Source: Terfezia claveryi (Eukaryota; Ascomycota; Pezizomycetes; Pezizales; Pezizaceae). Taken from it: 64,000 nt of DNA. Made by a program: the position numbers and the translations under genes. Below the pieces are notes generated by a model that was not told the origin of the DNA, searched no databases, and was given only the letters and a program-made list of their open reading frames with translations. Below, piece by piece: positions 35,765 to 45,559 of the stretch. The stretch covers positions 167,759 through 231,758 of the forward strand of contig WHUX01000083.1 of the NCBI GenBank assembly GCA_015179025.1, written 5' to 3'. How positions within the stretch are numbered: position 1 is the stretch's first letter; the number at the start of each line of letters is the position of its first letter.

Positions 35765-38110
35765 CTAGTACTCGAGAGCCTCCTTGCTAGTAAATCTTCC
35801 TCGATAACCCTCCCTACCTCTCTCTGCCCTCTCCTGTATATCGAATATTATGCCAATACACTCACAACTGCTGGAAAGCCTCATCCATGCATCTATATCT
35901 ATGTTAGATAAATGTAACTAGTAAAGATTACTAAATAATGAAACGGTAAGCCAATAAATAAGAGTACTAACCTCTGCAAAATAAGCAATATCAAGAGTTC
36001 GCATTGAATCTACTAAATCTTCTTCATCTTCACCTTCTTCAGCTCCTCCTTCAATCCCACTATTAGCCCCCTCCTCTAATATATCCTCCGCTATCATAGT
36101 GAGATCACTACTTGTAATAGGCCCCCCCCTTTAGGTTTTAGAGGTCGTTTTAGCTGAGTAGGGTAGGAAGGTTTCTTGCTGATATGCTTAGATCCCTTAT
36201 TTGCCATAGCAATGGCCTTTGAGGCAGCCCAAGCCTGGTTAATCTCTGCACACTCCGCCTGCCATGCTGGTATTTCAACCACTTGATATTGCTATAGATC
36301 ATATCTCCACTGCTTATCAAGCACTTCTTTAGCAACCCTTTTTTCCTCTGCAACCTTCTTCTTCTTTTCTGCAATCCGCCGCCTCTCAGCCTTTGCTGCT
36401 TCTGTATCTGCAAGCTTCTTGATCCCTTCATTAACATATTGGTAGGTTAGTACATGAGCTTCTCCAATATGTCTAGATCTCTTTCTTATTTTGCATATCT
36501 TTCCATCTCGAAGCTTATTGAGAGTTTCTGCATGAGGTACAATATCCCTATACTTAGTCACCTTCTCTTCTGCAAAGTCAATAAGCTCATATACCATGCC
36601 CTTAAGTTCATCATCCTTATTGAGCTTCCACTATGCCTACTCTACAAGTATTCGAGAAAGCTGATGGAGACGAGCAGGGGTATCTGCAGCTGACACCCCT
36701 GCACTTGCAGCTATAGTGCTTGTAACCGAAAAACTAGCAGCTGGCGGCTGAGGAGGTAGGATAGTGCAATCAATAGGCCAGCAACGGGATGCTCTCCATG
36801 TGCTCTGGATAATCTCATTAGTAAAGACCTCCCTATGAGTTTGCTGAAGGATATCGAGGAACTCGAGCTTCGATATTTCTAATAGAGGATTGCGATAGAG
36901 CCATGTACTGAGGTTGTGCTCATATGTACACTACAGTAAGGTGAAGCAGCTAACATCAAGAGGTTGAAGAAGGTGAGTAGATTTGGACGGAAGACAGATC
37001 ATATGAATATTGTGATCAAAAGTGTATTTAACTACTCTCCATGCTACATGAGAGAAATGACCATCCATAATTAAATATCATGGTGGTGGATCACCATCAT
37101 ACTCACACGCACCCTCCTCCACCTCTCAGCAAGTATAAGGCTCAAAATGTTGGCGTATATATTCAAACCCAAGCTTATTATCTATATATCCACTAGGAGA
37201 TATAGCAAATATTGCTTTGTGTTCTACCCTTCCTTCCCAATAATAAGATTCCCAATGAGTTTTCCCCTGCCACATAATAAATGGGGGGATGATTTTTCCT
37301 CCAGCATTTACAATCTCCAACACACTGCAAAACTCTCGAAACCCCTTAGTCATAGCTGTACTTCTACCTCCAACTCGTACAATAGCCATAGTACGCCTAC
37401 TATTTCTTCCCATTGTGATTTCCTTCTCATCACAATTCCAGATATTATCCTGAGCTATTTTTTTCTGTCATATAAGATTTGCTAGCTTTTATAGGAAATC
37501 AGCTTATAGTTCTATATCATTTGTTGCTGCTGCCCTTGCCCTTTCCTGGTAGTGAATATAGACCTTTTTGAAGCTTAAATTGCGATTAAGAAATCTATCT
37601 ACCCAACTGACACCAACGATATGGATAGGGGTATTCATAGAGCTGGAAGGGTTACCAAAGGCGGCAAAAGAGCCACTAGAGGTAGAAGGGTTGCTAGTAG
37701 AAGGGCTGCTGGCAGAGGGTGCATGTGAGGGGCCATACTGGGTTATCTGCCTCTTATTAACAATTTCTTGGGCAATTTACTGCAAAAGCTCAGGCCCAAG
37801 TGGAAATCCCGCATTTGCCATGATACCGGCATAGCCTGCGATTGCTTTCTCATCACCTGTAGAGAAGAGTTGCTGGTCCTGATGTGCTATAGACTACTCC
37901 TGCTGTATCCCTAGCACCCTCCGGCGTAATGTCTGGTGGTCTACCCCATATAAATCTACAATCCGTAGCATAGGTGCATCTGGCTCTTGTTTTGCATGCT
38001 TGATTGCTTCCTACAGCTGCTGCTTCGTATATTTTAGTATGCTTGTAATCACGAAGTATTGTTAATGTTGTCGGAGACTTGGTGATTCGATTGATACTAG
38101 TTAAGACCAT
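35765..38110 (-). pseudogene. pogo/Fot1-type DDE transposase, riddled with stop codons
   Basis: Read on the minus strand in one frame, the region from about 38060 to 36120 gives a full pogo-family transposase. It has an N-terminal helix-turn-helix part (DAPMLRIVDLYGVDHQTLRRR), a second DNA-binding region and a DDE catalytic core. All three catalytic acidic residues remain (NCDEKEITMG, YLIMDGHFSHV, LLQPLDVSCF). A Lys/Arg/Glu-rich coiled stretch and an acidic tail (EGGAEEGEDEEDL) follow, with a probable intron before a last exon ending SKEALEY. Twelve in-frame stops interrupt it (6 TAG, 3 TAA, 3 TGA). Each is one C-to-T change from CAG, CAA or CGA. One frameshift sits in a run of G near 36122-36129. 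The start codon is not identifiable. Confidence 0.88.
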
Positions 38111-38182
38111 TATATTGATAAGGCGGGGGTATTGGGCCTGCAGAGAGGCTGACGAGGTCGGTCAAGCTGTATGTCTTAGATA

Positions 38183-38225
38183 GTGGTCGCTTCTCGGTGA
38201 TTGGTCGCTTCTAGTGCGCCAAGGG
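38183..38225 (-). repeat. Right terminal inverted repeat of the pogo-like element
   Basis: Inverted copy of 35584..35626 with two mismatches, again containing two copies of the 10-mer GAAGCGACCA (as reverse complement). It is followed by the flanking TA at 38226-38227. Confidence 0.92.
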
Positions 38226-38227
38226 TA

Positions 38228-38729
38228 CATATCTTGGCTGCTGATTCAGCGGCATCACTTTTTAGACGTTTAGCCTTAGCTAGATTATGCTTGGAACTTG
38301 CATAGTGAACTAGATTACGGTAGACATTATTTTAATACTACCATCTTTATGCACATAATTCGTGAAGAGGAATATACTGCATAAAGGGCCAACGAAGTAT
38401 TGTGAACAATGTACATACTACCTTACATTAGGGTACACCTTACCCGTGATGTGGGCAGCTAGAGGCGCCCAGTCCGAATATAATGAGGAATGTCCGTAAA
38501 TTTTGCTCGGTTACACGCGGGCAAATTAGTTTACAAGTCCCTCCACTATTGACTCCGATGACTCCTGTGTGGATTATCATATACTTCCTCGTTACGTTAC
38601 TGCCACTGTTTCGACTGTTTCGAATGTTATCAATCTCTTAGACTAATTTACAGTTCATTCTCAGGCTATCTTACGATACGGAAACTTTGCACGAACAAGC
38701 AAACAACTAAACATACGTTTACCCCCTCG
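38228..38729. other. Promoter region of the BCKDH E2 gene
   Basis: These 502 bp lie between the transposon and the E2 start codon and must hold the promoter and leader of that gene. A CGACTGTTTCGA repeat occurs near 38610. I see no gene or further repeat. Confidence 0.6.
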
Positions 38730-40307
38730 ATGTGGGCATTGAATCCGTCCAGAGTGATGTCAAGGAGGTTTGCTGCTGCCTACACCCCAAAGCTCGCCCG
38801 CCGAAGATTGCATCTCACACCGGCGCCATTTGCTGTTAAGCCGTTTTTCCTAGCAGATATAGGAGAAGGTATGGGTTCCACAAGAAATTCGACCGTCAAC
38901 TATACTAAATTCCACTTGATAATTAGGAATCCGGGAATGTGAAGTCATTCAGTGGTTCGTACAACCGGGGGCACGGGTGGAGCAATTCGATAAGCTATGT
39001 GAGGTGCAATCAGATAAAGCATCTGTGGAGGTAGGTAGCAGCCTAATTAGCTAGATGGCATAGCTTAGGGCTAACAACCCGAATTAGATAACATCACGAT
39101 TCGATGGAGTTATTAAGAAGCTATACTACGACGCTGGGGAGATGGCACTTGTGGGAAAGGTTTGTTCTCAGTACGGCAATGAGGGGCGAGTGGTGAACTG
39201 ACGAATCAGCCACTCGTGGACATAGACATAGAGGGAGAGGTGGCAGAGGAGCCTGCTCCTATCAACTTGGAAGATATCCCAGCACCGACGTCGGCAGAGA
39301 GCTCCAAGAGCCCGATACCCCTGACACCACCCGCAGCTTCAACTACTACAACACCAGATATACCCCCAGAACACATGCACAGCAAACTGGCAACCCCTGC
39401 AGTGCGGCGGATATGTAAAGAGCTTGGTGTGGAGATAACCCACATTCAAGGGACTGGTAAAGACGGCCGTGTATTGAAGGAGGACGTTGCAGCCTTTGCA
39501 GAGCGTCCGAAGTCGTATCAAACCACCGCAGACCTACCCGAGACACCTGCTCAACCACCCTCAATAGCTTTACTACCACTAGCTAGCGAGACCACTACCC
39601 AGCTCAGCCCAATGCAGATGCAGATGTTCAAGACCATGACGAAGAGTCTCTCGATACCCCATTTCTTGTTCAGTGACGAGGTCCATTTAGACCCATTAAC
39701 AGCTTGCCGGTCGCGAATCAATGCCGAACTGTCCTCCGGTAATAGTTCTCAATCAGCCCAGAAAATTTCATACATGCCATTCTTCATCAAGGCTATGTCC
39801 CTCGCCCTTCAGAAATACCCCATTCTCAATGCCAAATTAAACACTGACGGTGACAAACCGAGTCTGGTTATGCGACCGCAACACAATATCGGTGTCGCGA
39901 TGGATACACCTGCGGGGTTGATAGTCCCCAACATCAAGAATGTTCAAAACTTGAGCATTCTTGAAATCGGCGAGGAATTACTGCGTCTCCAGAAAGCCGG
40001 GGCAGCAGGTAAACTATCGCCACTAGACCTTAAAAGCGGAACTATAACGATAAGTAACATTGGAAATATCGGCGGTCGCGTGGTTTCGCCGGTGATTGTC
40101 AGCAGCGAAGTCGCTATCCTAGGTATTGGTAAGGCGAAAACATCGCCTGCATTTGACACTCATGGCGCAGTGGTGCCAAAGACCGGAATGGTATTTTCTT
40201 GGTCCGCGGACCATAGAGTAATCGACGGGGCTACTATGGCGAGAATGGCTACGTTAATGAAGGAATTTGTGGAGAAACCCGAATTGATGTTGGCAAGGAT
40301 GAAGTGA
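38730..40307 (+). CDS. Branched-chain 2-oxoacid dehydrogenase E2 (lipoamide acyltransferase)
   Basis: This is the E2 core of the mitochondrial branched-chain 2-oxoacid dehydrogenase complex, which transfers branched acyl groups to CoA in Val/Leu/Ile breakdown. The exons are 38730..38868, 38927..39030, 39088..39159 and 39210..40307, giving 470 residues. An in-frame ATG at 38757 is an alternative start. The Arg-rich N-terminus ([19 protein letters not shown]) fits a mitochondrial presequence. The lipoyl domain follows ([20 protein letters not shown], lipoyl lysine in QSDKASVE). A Pro/Thr linker leads to the E1/E3-binding domain ([20 protein letters not shown]). The catalytic domain ends with the active-site block [23 protein letters not shown] is typical of the branched-chain rather than the pyruvate enzyme. 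Confidence 0.92.
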
Positions 40308-40796
40308 TACATTCAGCTGAGCGGATTGTGGATTAGGCGTTCTCCTATTGTGAGGGCGGATTTTAATTTGGCCATGTCAACCTCGAGGCTCTATATCATG
40401 TGAACTATTTGTATAACAACTACGTTACATCACAGTGCCTGCACCACTTACGAGCCTGACGTCGCAGTAAAGCTGTCAAAACCAATGATGTATTTTATTT
40501 TACCCTTGATCACCAGGAAAAACAAATAGCTGTGAACCCAAGATTATCCGTGACACCCGATGGAGATAAGTAGAAAGGGGACCAACAGAGCTGAACCGGA
40601 AACCTCTTAGTACCGAAAAAGCAAAAGGCAAAAAAGTAAAAAGTAAAAGGTAAAAAGTAAAAAGTTGTAGTAATGACAATCCCAAATTGATGACTCAATG
40701 ATAACACCCGCTCCCAAATGTAGAAAAGGCCAACCGATGCAACTGATGCCAGTAAAACCAGATGAAATACAATAAGGAAAGACAATCGACTATCAA
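40308..40796. other. Convergent region between the E2 and gluconokinase genes
   Basis: These 489 bp join two 3' ends. It includes the AAGTAAAA array at about 40617-40666. Minus-strand frames here (40500-40800) are driven by the array and are not genes. Confidence 0.65.
40617..40666. repeat. Purine-rich AGTAAAA tandem repeat
   Basis: Imperfect copies of a seven-base AGTAAAA/GGTAAAA unit run for about 50 bp with no pyrimidine other than the unit T and two C. It lies in the shared 3' region of two convergent genes. Confidence 0.75.
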
Positions 40797-41490
40797 TCAT
40801 TGCTCTCTTATCACGCCCTTTACCCTGTCCAAGGCAGCTGATTGCACTTGCTGGAGTGTTCCGCTGACATCGACTGGTATAACATCGGTTTCGGTCAGAT
40901 CTGGTTCCTCAAGAGCCCTGAATTGGGACTTGACCATATCGTCCTTCATGAAGTGGTTTGTAGTTGCTTGTCGGTGCCTAACTCGCTGGAGAAGGAGGGC
41001 CTCATTGGCTCGGAGGTAGACGAATCGGACGACGACATCGTCAGCTTCTTGACCAGCCTTTCGGATAACGTCTCTGTATCTCCGCTTGAGTGCTGAGCAG
41101 GTGACGACACAACCCTGAGCACCGCCCTCGAGCTCCTTGACGGCCTTTTCCCGTAGAGTTTCTAGCCAGTCCCATCGGTCGTCATCGGTAAGAGGGATTC
41201 CGTTGGACATTTTCCTAACATTGGCTTCGCTGTGGTACTTGAGAGATGTTAGTTTAAGATCAAGTTTTTTTTTTTGGAGTGTTGGGTGGACCTACATCGT
41301 CTCCTTCAATGTATGGAAGGTCCAGAGCTTGAGCAAGATATTTTGCTACTGAGGACTTTCCGCAACCAGCTGGGCCTGTGATGATGAAGATGTGTCGTTG
41401 TACTGGCTTAGATGGCTTCTGTTGGTGAAGAGAGATCTGTTGTCCCATATGCCTGATGGCTGGGGGAGAGATGTTGAGATAGGTTGCCAT
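40797..41490 (-). CDS. Gluconokinase (GntK type)
   Basis: Gluconokinase phosphorylates D-gluconate to 6-phosphogluconate, feeding the pentose phosphate pathway. Two exons, 41490..41296 and 41237..40797, give 211 residues in phase. The P-loop is IITGPAGCGKSSVAKYLAQ. The substrate block EGDDYHSEANVRKMSNGIPLTDDDRWDWL spans the splice junction. CSALKRRYRDVIR and VYLRANEALLLQRV follow in family order. The HFMKDDMVKSQFRALEEP block is the lid region. The first 30 residues before the P-loop are extra and not conserved. A second in-frame ATG (MGQQISLHQQ) could be the real start. The gene is complete. Confidence 0.92.
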
Positions 41491-44075
41491 TGAGATGAGT
41501 GTATTTGGAGATGTGTTAGGGTGGATTGTGATCTGAACTTTGAGCTTAGAGGCTTCGATGCGGTGAACTGGATTGTGAATCCATCTAGACGAAGGGGACG
41601 GGCTCTAGATAAATAGTTGTCCGAAGGCCAGTGAGCTGAATAGGGATGGGGAGAAACAAGAAAGAGCTGGAGTCACGCGGCGGTACTAACATATTGGGCC
41701 TTGGGAGTCTTTGCGCTGCCCACCTCCATTCATCTCCCATCATAGTGTAGCATTGGCGGGCGATCCATCCCACCCACATCACAGCCGGGCAGGGCTATCT
41801 ATCTAGGGGCCGGGCCAACCACCCCCCTTCCCTCCCAATTGTGTGTGAACTGGTCAAGGGCACACCTGCATCTTCTGCTTCTGGGTCCATACCTCAGGCA
41901 TAAGTCCGCGGCCATGTCTGACCCCGCACGCCACCGGACGAACCGCATGGGGCTGCTTAAAGTTAAGAATATTTGCAGATGGAACATTATTGGTACCTAG
42001 GGACCTGTAACCGCGACGTGTAGTAACTGGCTGTATCACGAGACAGAATAATCCCGCAGCAATTGGATTGGATCTAGTTGATTTGAATCCAGCAAGCGTG
42101 TAATGATGTAGTATCAGAACTGCTCTTGAAGATGCTGAAAGCAGAGACATTATGAAAACAGGCGTCGAAAGGGGGAAGTGGTTCAAAGGGTGGTGATTGG
42201 CGTGGGGGGGCCGGGATTGCATTTGACGAGACGACTGGCCACCAGGCGAGACGTCTTGATTACTATTACATTTACCTCAATATTGATGCATTGATGGACA
42301 CCTTCTTACGCCTCGCTAAATCAGCCTCCTGCTTGATGGGCAATTTGCAGGAAAAAGTAACGGCTGGGAAAACAGGGGCAGCACGGTAGGAAATGACGAA
42401 GAGCAAGCCCACAAATCCAGGGAAATCCGATCTGGCCCGCCACCATCGCCAACAGCGTCTCCACCCTTCTCAGGGGGTTGTGATAGTGTGATGGAAGAAC
42501 TGGCTTTTTTTCTTTCTTTAAGCTCGACGTCCCCTTCCTGTCGTGATATATTGTGTTTATTATTATATACTCGCATGCCACCGTGCTGGCTACTTTCGGC
42601 GAGTTTAGAGTAAATCACAGAACGAAATCCAGGCTATGGCTTTTCTCAAAAGAGATACCGGTAACACAAGCTGTTTGGAGTGTTTCTAGGATCTGTACTC
42701 TACCCTATTTGCCCCAGATTATTGCCACCTGGCCCAAAAGGGTGAAGGCTTCGACGGGGAAGTGAGAAGGCAGCAATTCTTTGACCTAACGTCCACAGGC
42801 ATAAACTAACAGTGCATGGGAGTTGGGGGTTCCCAGCCCCACCAAACGTACAGTACAAGCACCGTGGAAAGCGCAGGGATTGGTGTGGGGTGTTCGGCCC
42901 AAGCGAGGTACCGCAAAGTTTTGCAATACACCAAAGTGTATTGTTGTTGAAGGTATTGAGTTGAGTGGAGAGCGAGAAATAAGCATAGCAAGCACTCGCC
43001 TTGGAAAAGCATCAACATTGAAGAGTATCGTGCAATTGTAAGGAGTCGCTTGGAGAATGGCTCGGGGCCGCCTTACAACCATGCTTTTTCGCCCCAATTG
43101 AAAAGAATGTGGATCTGTAATAATCGCGCCCAAAGCTCAGTCTGCAGAATTTTCCAACCCTGGGTTCCTCGTGCTATGAATGTTCTAGTCTTAGCGGATC
43201 CTCAGGCAAGTAACCCGACTGTCTGGTCCTCGTTTTTTCTTTGTTCCATCAGATAAATCCAATCGCCTGTACCGTAGCCTGTGGAGCTACCGCAAGGCTA
43301 AAGTCTTTCGCCCCATGCAGCTCTGATGAACCAAATGCTTTGGAATAGAATATGATTCCTTTCCAAGTCATGCCCGTGAAGGGTGAACATCCATTCCTAC
43401 CTTGGTGATCATGGTGGCTCGCTAAGCGGTGGAGACCAATTGAACGACGAGCATTTGCTGCCGCAGAGTAGTGCGAGAGAGGCCCGAAATGTGGAGTGCA
43501 TGACCGAGGAAAGGACCTATATGCCGGTTCCAAGTACATGCAGCCATTAACACAGGTTCCCGAGTAGGGAGTTAGGGCTCCTCTCCCTCGCAGCTCCGCG
43601 GAGGGCTTCGGCAGCCTGACGTCAGAACACTTTGGGGTGGATGCATGAGTGTGGGGGGTGATCGAATGTTTCGAGTATGTCGAGCAGCCAGGCATTTGTT
43701 TTCCACGCTATTCAGCTTCGGCGACATCTTTGGATACTACATTCGTTGTTACGTTTAGTTAAGCCGCAGGCCAGGCGTCTTGGGCGGAAATATACGCGGA
43801 GTCTGCGCAGCACAGGGTCCACATGACCCCGTAACCCCATTATAGTAGCGCACAGTAGTGTACGCCCGCCAAGGGCTGCCCACAAACCTTGCGGCTCTCA
43901 ACTGCTGACGGCTGACGTTACATACAAGCGTTGCCGCAGGTACCAGGCGGGCGGCAACTCAACACACTGTACCTGATCCCTAATCTATCAATTCCTACCC
44001 GACGGCCAGCTAAAGTGTACGGTGAATTACCTCCACACACAGCTATCACCCTTGCCTTCCCGCAGTACAGCCAAG
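41491..44075. other. Long divergent region between gluconokinase and VPS26
   Basis: This 2.6 kb contains the promoters of both neighbours. Overlapping frames exist at 41585-42222, 42316-42765, 42786-43256, 43249-43695 and 43918-44190, on both strands and mutually overlapping, with no recognisable domain or consistent splice pattern. GC-rich stretches at 43560-43620 and 43860-44060 look like promoter or leader sequence. I cannot assign a gene here. Confidence 0.5.
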
Positions 44076-45559
44076 ATGTCTTACTTCTTCTCGACACCCC
44101 TGGACATCGACATACGCTTGGAGGACTCGGACGATGACAGGAAGATGATAGATGTGAAGCTGGATAAGAACAGGAGGGAGAAGGTCCCACTATATATGGA
44201 TGGAGAGTCTGTAAAAGGAGCAGTGACTATCCGGCCGAAGGATGGCAAGAGGTTGGAGCACACAGGCATCAAGGTGCAGTTTATTGGGACGATAGGTTGG
44301 GCAGGCTCACAGCCCCTGCTATGATCTCGCTTCAAAGATGCTGACTCTCTGCCAAATGCTATCCTACAGAGATGTTTTTCGACCGGGGAAATCACTATGA
44401 GTTTCTTTCACTTGGCCAGGAGCTAGCCGCCCCTGGAGACCTGCAGCACCCCCAGACCTTCGACTTTGAGTTTAAGAATGTGGAAAAGCAGTATGAGTCC
44501 TATAATGGTATCAACGTCAAGCTACGGTACTTTGTGCGTGTCACAGTCTCCCGCCGCATGGCTGATGTTGTGCGGGAAAAGGACATCTGGGTATACTCTT
44601 ACCGCATTCCACCAGAGACAAATAGCTCTATCAAGATGGATGTTGGTATCGAAGATTGTTTGCATATTGAGTTTGAATACTCAAAATCGAAATACCACCT
44701 CAAAGACGTCATCGTTGGGCGTATCTACTTCCTCCTGGTCCGACTCAAAATTAAACACATGGAGCTGTCAATTATCCGACGAGAGACCACCGGCACAGCA
44801 CCAAATCAATACAACGAGAGCGAGACCCTAGTACGGTTCGAGGTTTGTCAAATTGATGCTCCAAGTCCTCATATTGGATGTCCTGTCGCTAGCTATCAGG
44901 TTTATAATTACTAACAATGCATGCACCCATCTCGCAGATCATGGACGGCTCGCCATCACGAGGTATGTATCTGAGAGCTCCTTATCCCAGCACCAACTTT
45001 ATCTATGGCGATCTATACATATTTTGCTCAATCGTATTATGTTTCTAATATTGTGTGTCACACAGGCGAAACAATTCCAATTCGGTTGTTTCTGGGCGGT
45101 TTTGATCTTACCCCCACGTTTCGTGAGGTTAATAAAAAGTACTCAACTCGATATTACTTGAGCCTGGTATTGATCGATGAAGGTATGTTCATCTTGTTCT
45201 AATGCGCATTTCTTTTTACTCCCGTCTTTTTTTTCCTTGAATTGTTCGAGAGCTCCCCTGCTTTTGCCAGATGGCATGCAAGGGTTGCGAACCCCCACAC
45301 TCCACATCATCGAAATTTGTGTGTGTGTGGGGGGAATGTTCCGATTCCAAGGATATCCTCGGTGCTTGACGTCGCCTTTACCCCCTGGTATCTCTCAGCC
45401 GTTAAAATCTGTTGAGTTCTTGAAAACGGCAGTCGTGAGAAAATCGTACTTTGCCAGTACAGTGAAAAAGGGAAGCTGACAAGGTTACTGTTACACACTA
45501 CAGATGCCAGGCGATACTTCAAACAGTCTGAAATTGTGCTGTACCGCCAGGCCCCATAG
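44076..45559 (+). CDS. VPS26: Retromer subunit Vps26
   Basis: Vps26 is the arrestin-fold subunit of retromer, which returns sorting receptors from endosomes to the Golgi. The exons are 44076..44295, 44370..44842, 44938..44962 (25 nt), 45066..45182 and 45504..45559, giving 296 residues with consistent phases. Family hallmarks are MSYFFSTPLDIDIRL, VPLYMDGESVKGAVTIR, GNHYEFLSLGQELAAPG, YFVRVTVSRRMADVVREKDIWVY, KYHLKDVIVGRIYFLLVRLKIKHME, IMDGSPSRGETIPIRLFLGGF and the ending YFKQSEIVLYRQAP. The last intron (45183-45503, 321 nt) is unusually long for this window. Three donors are weak (GTTGGG, GTTTGT, GTATGT) but each is forced by phase. The gene stops soon after the conserved core, without the long tail some homologues carry. 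Confidence 0.94.

Larger units (their letters stand above)
35584..38225. mobile_element. pogo/Fot1-like DNA transposon, full-length but decayed
   Basis: This 2642-bp element is bounded by 43-bp terminal inverted repeats (35584..35626 and 38183..38225) that match at 41 of 43 positions and begin CCCTTGGC. It is flanked on both sides by the dinucleotide TA (35582-35583 and 38226-38227), the target-site duplication of the Tc1/mariner-pogo superfamily. Each repeat contains GAAGCGACCA twice, 10 bp apart, a likely transposase-binding arrangement. The only gene inside is a transposase on the minus strand, full-length but with about a dozen stop codons, so the copy cannot move itself. Both mismatches between the repeats are CG in the right copy and CA or TG in the left. 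Confidence 0.9.

Noticed and set aside
43249..43695. Minus-strand frame of 148 codons
   Set aside because: No motif or family resemblance, no supporting exon on either side and conflicting frames on the other strand.
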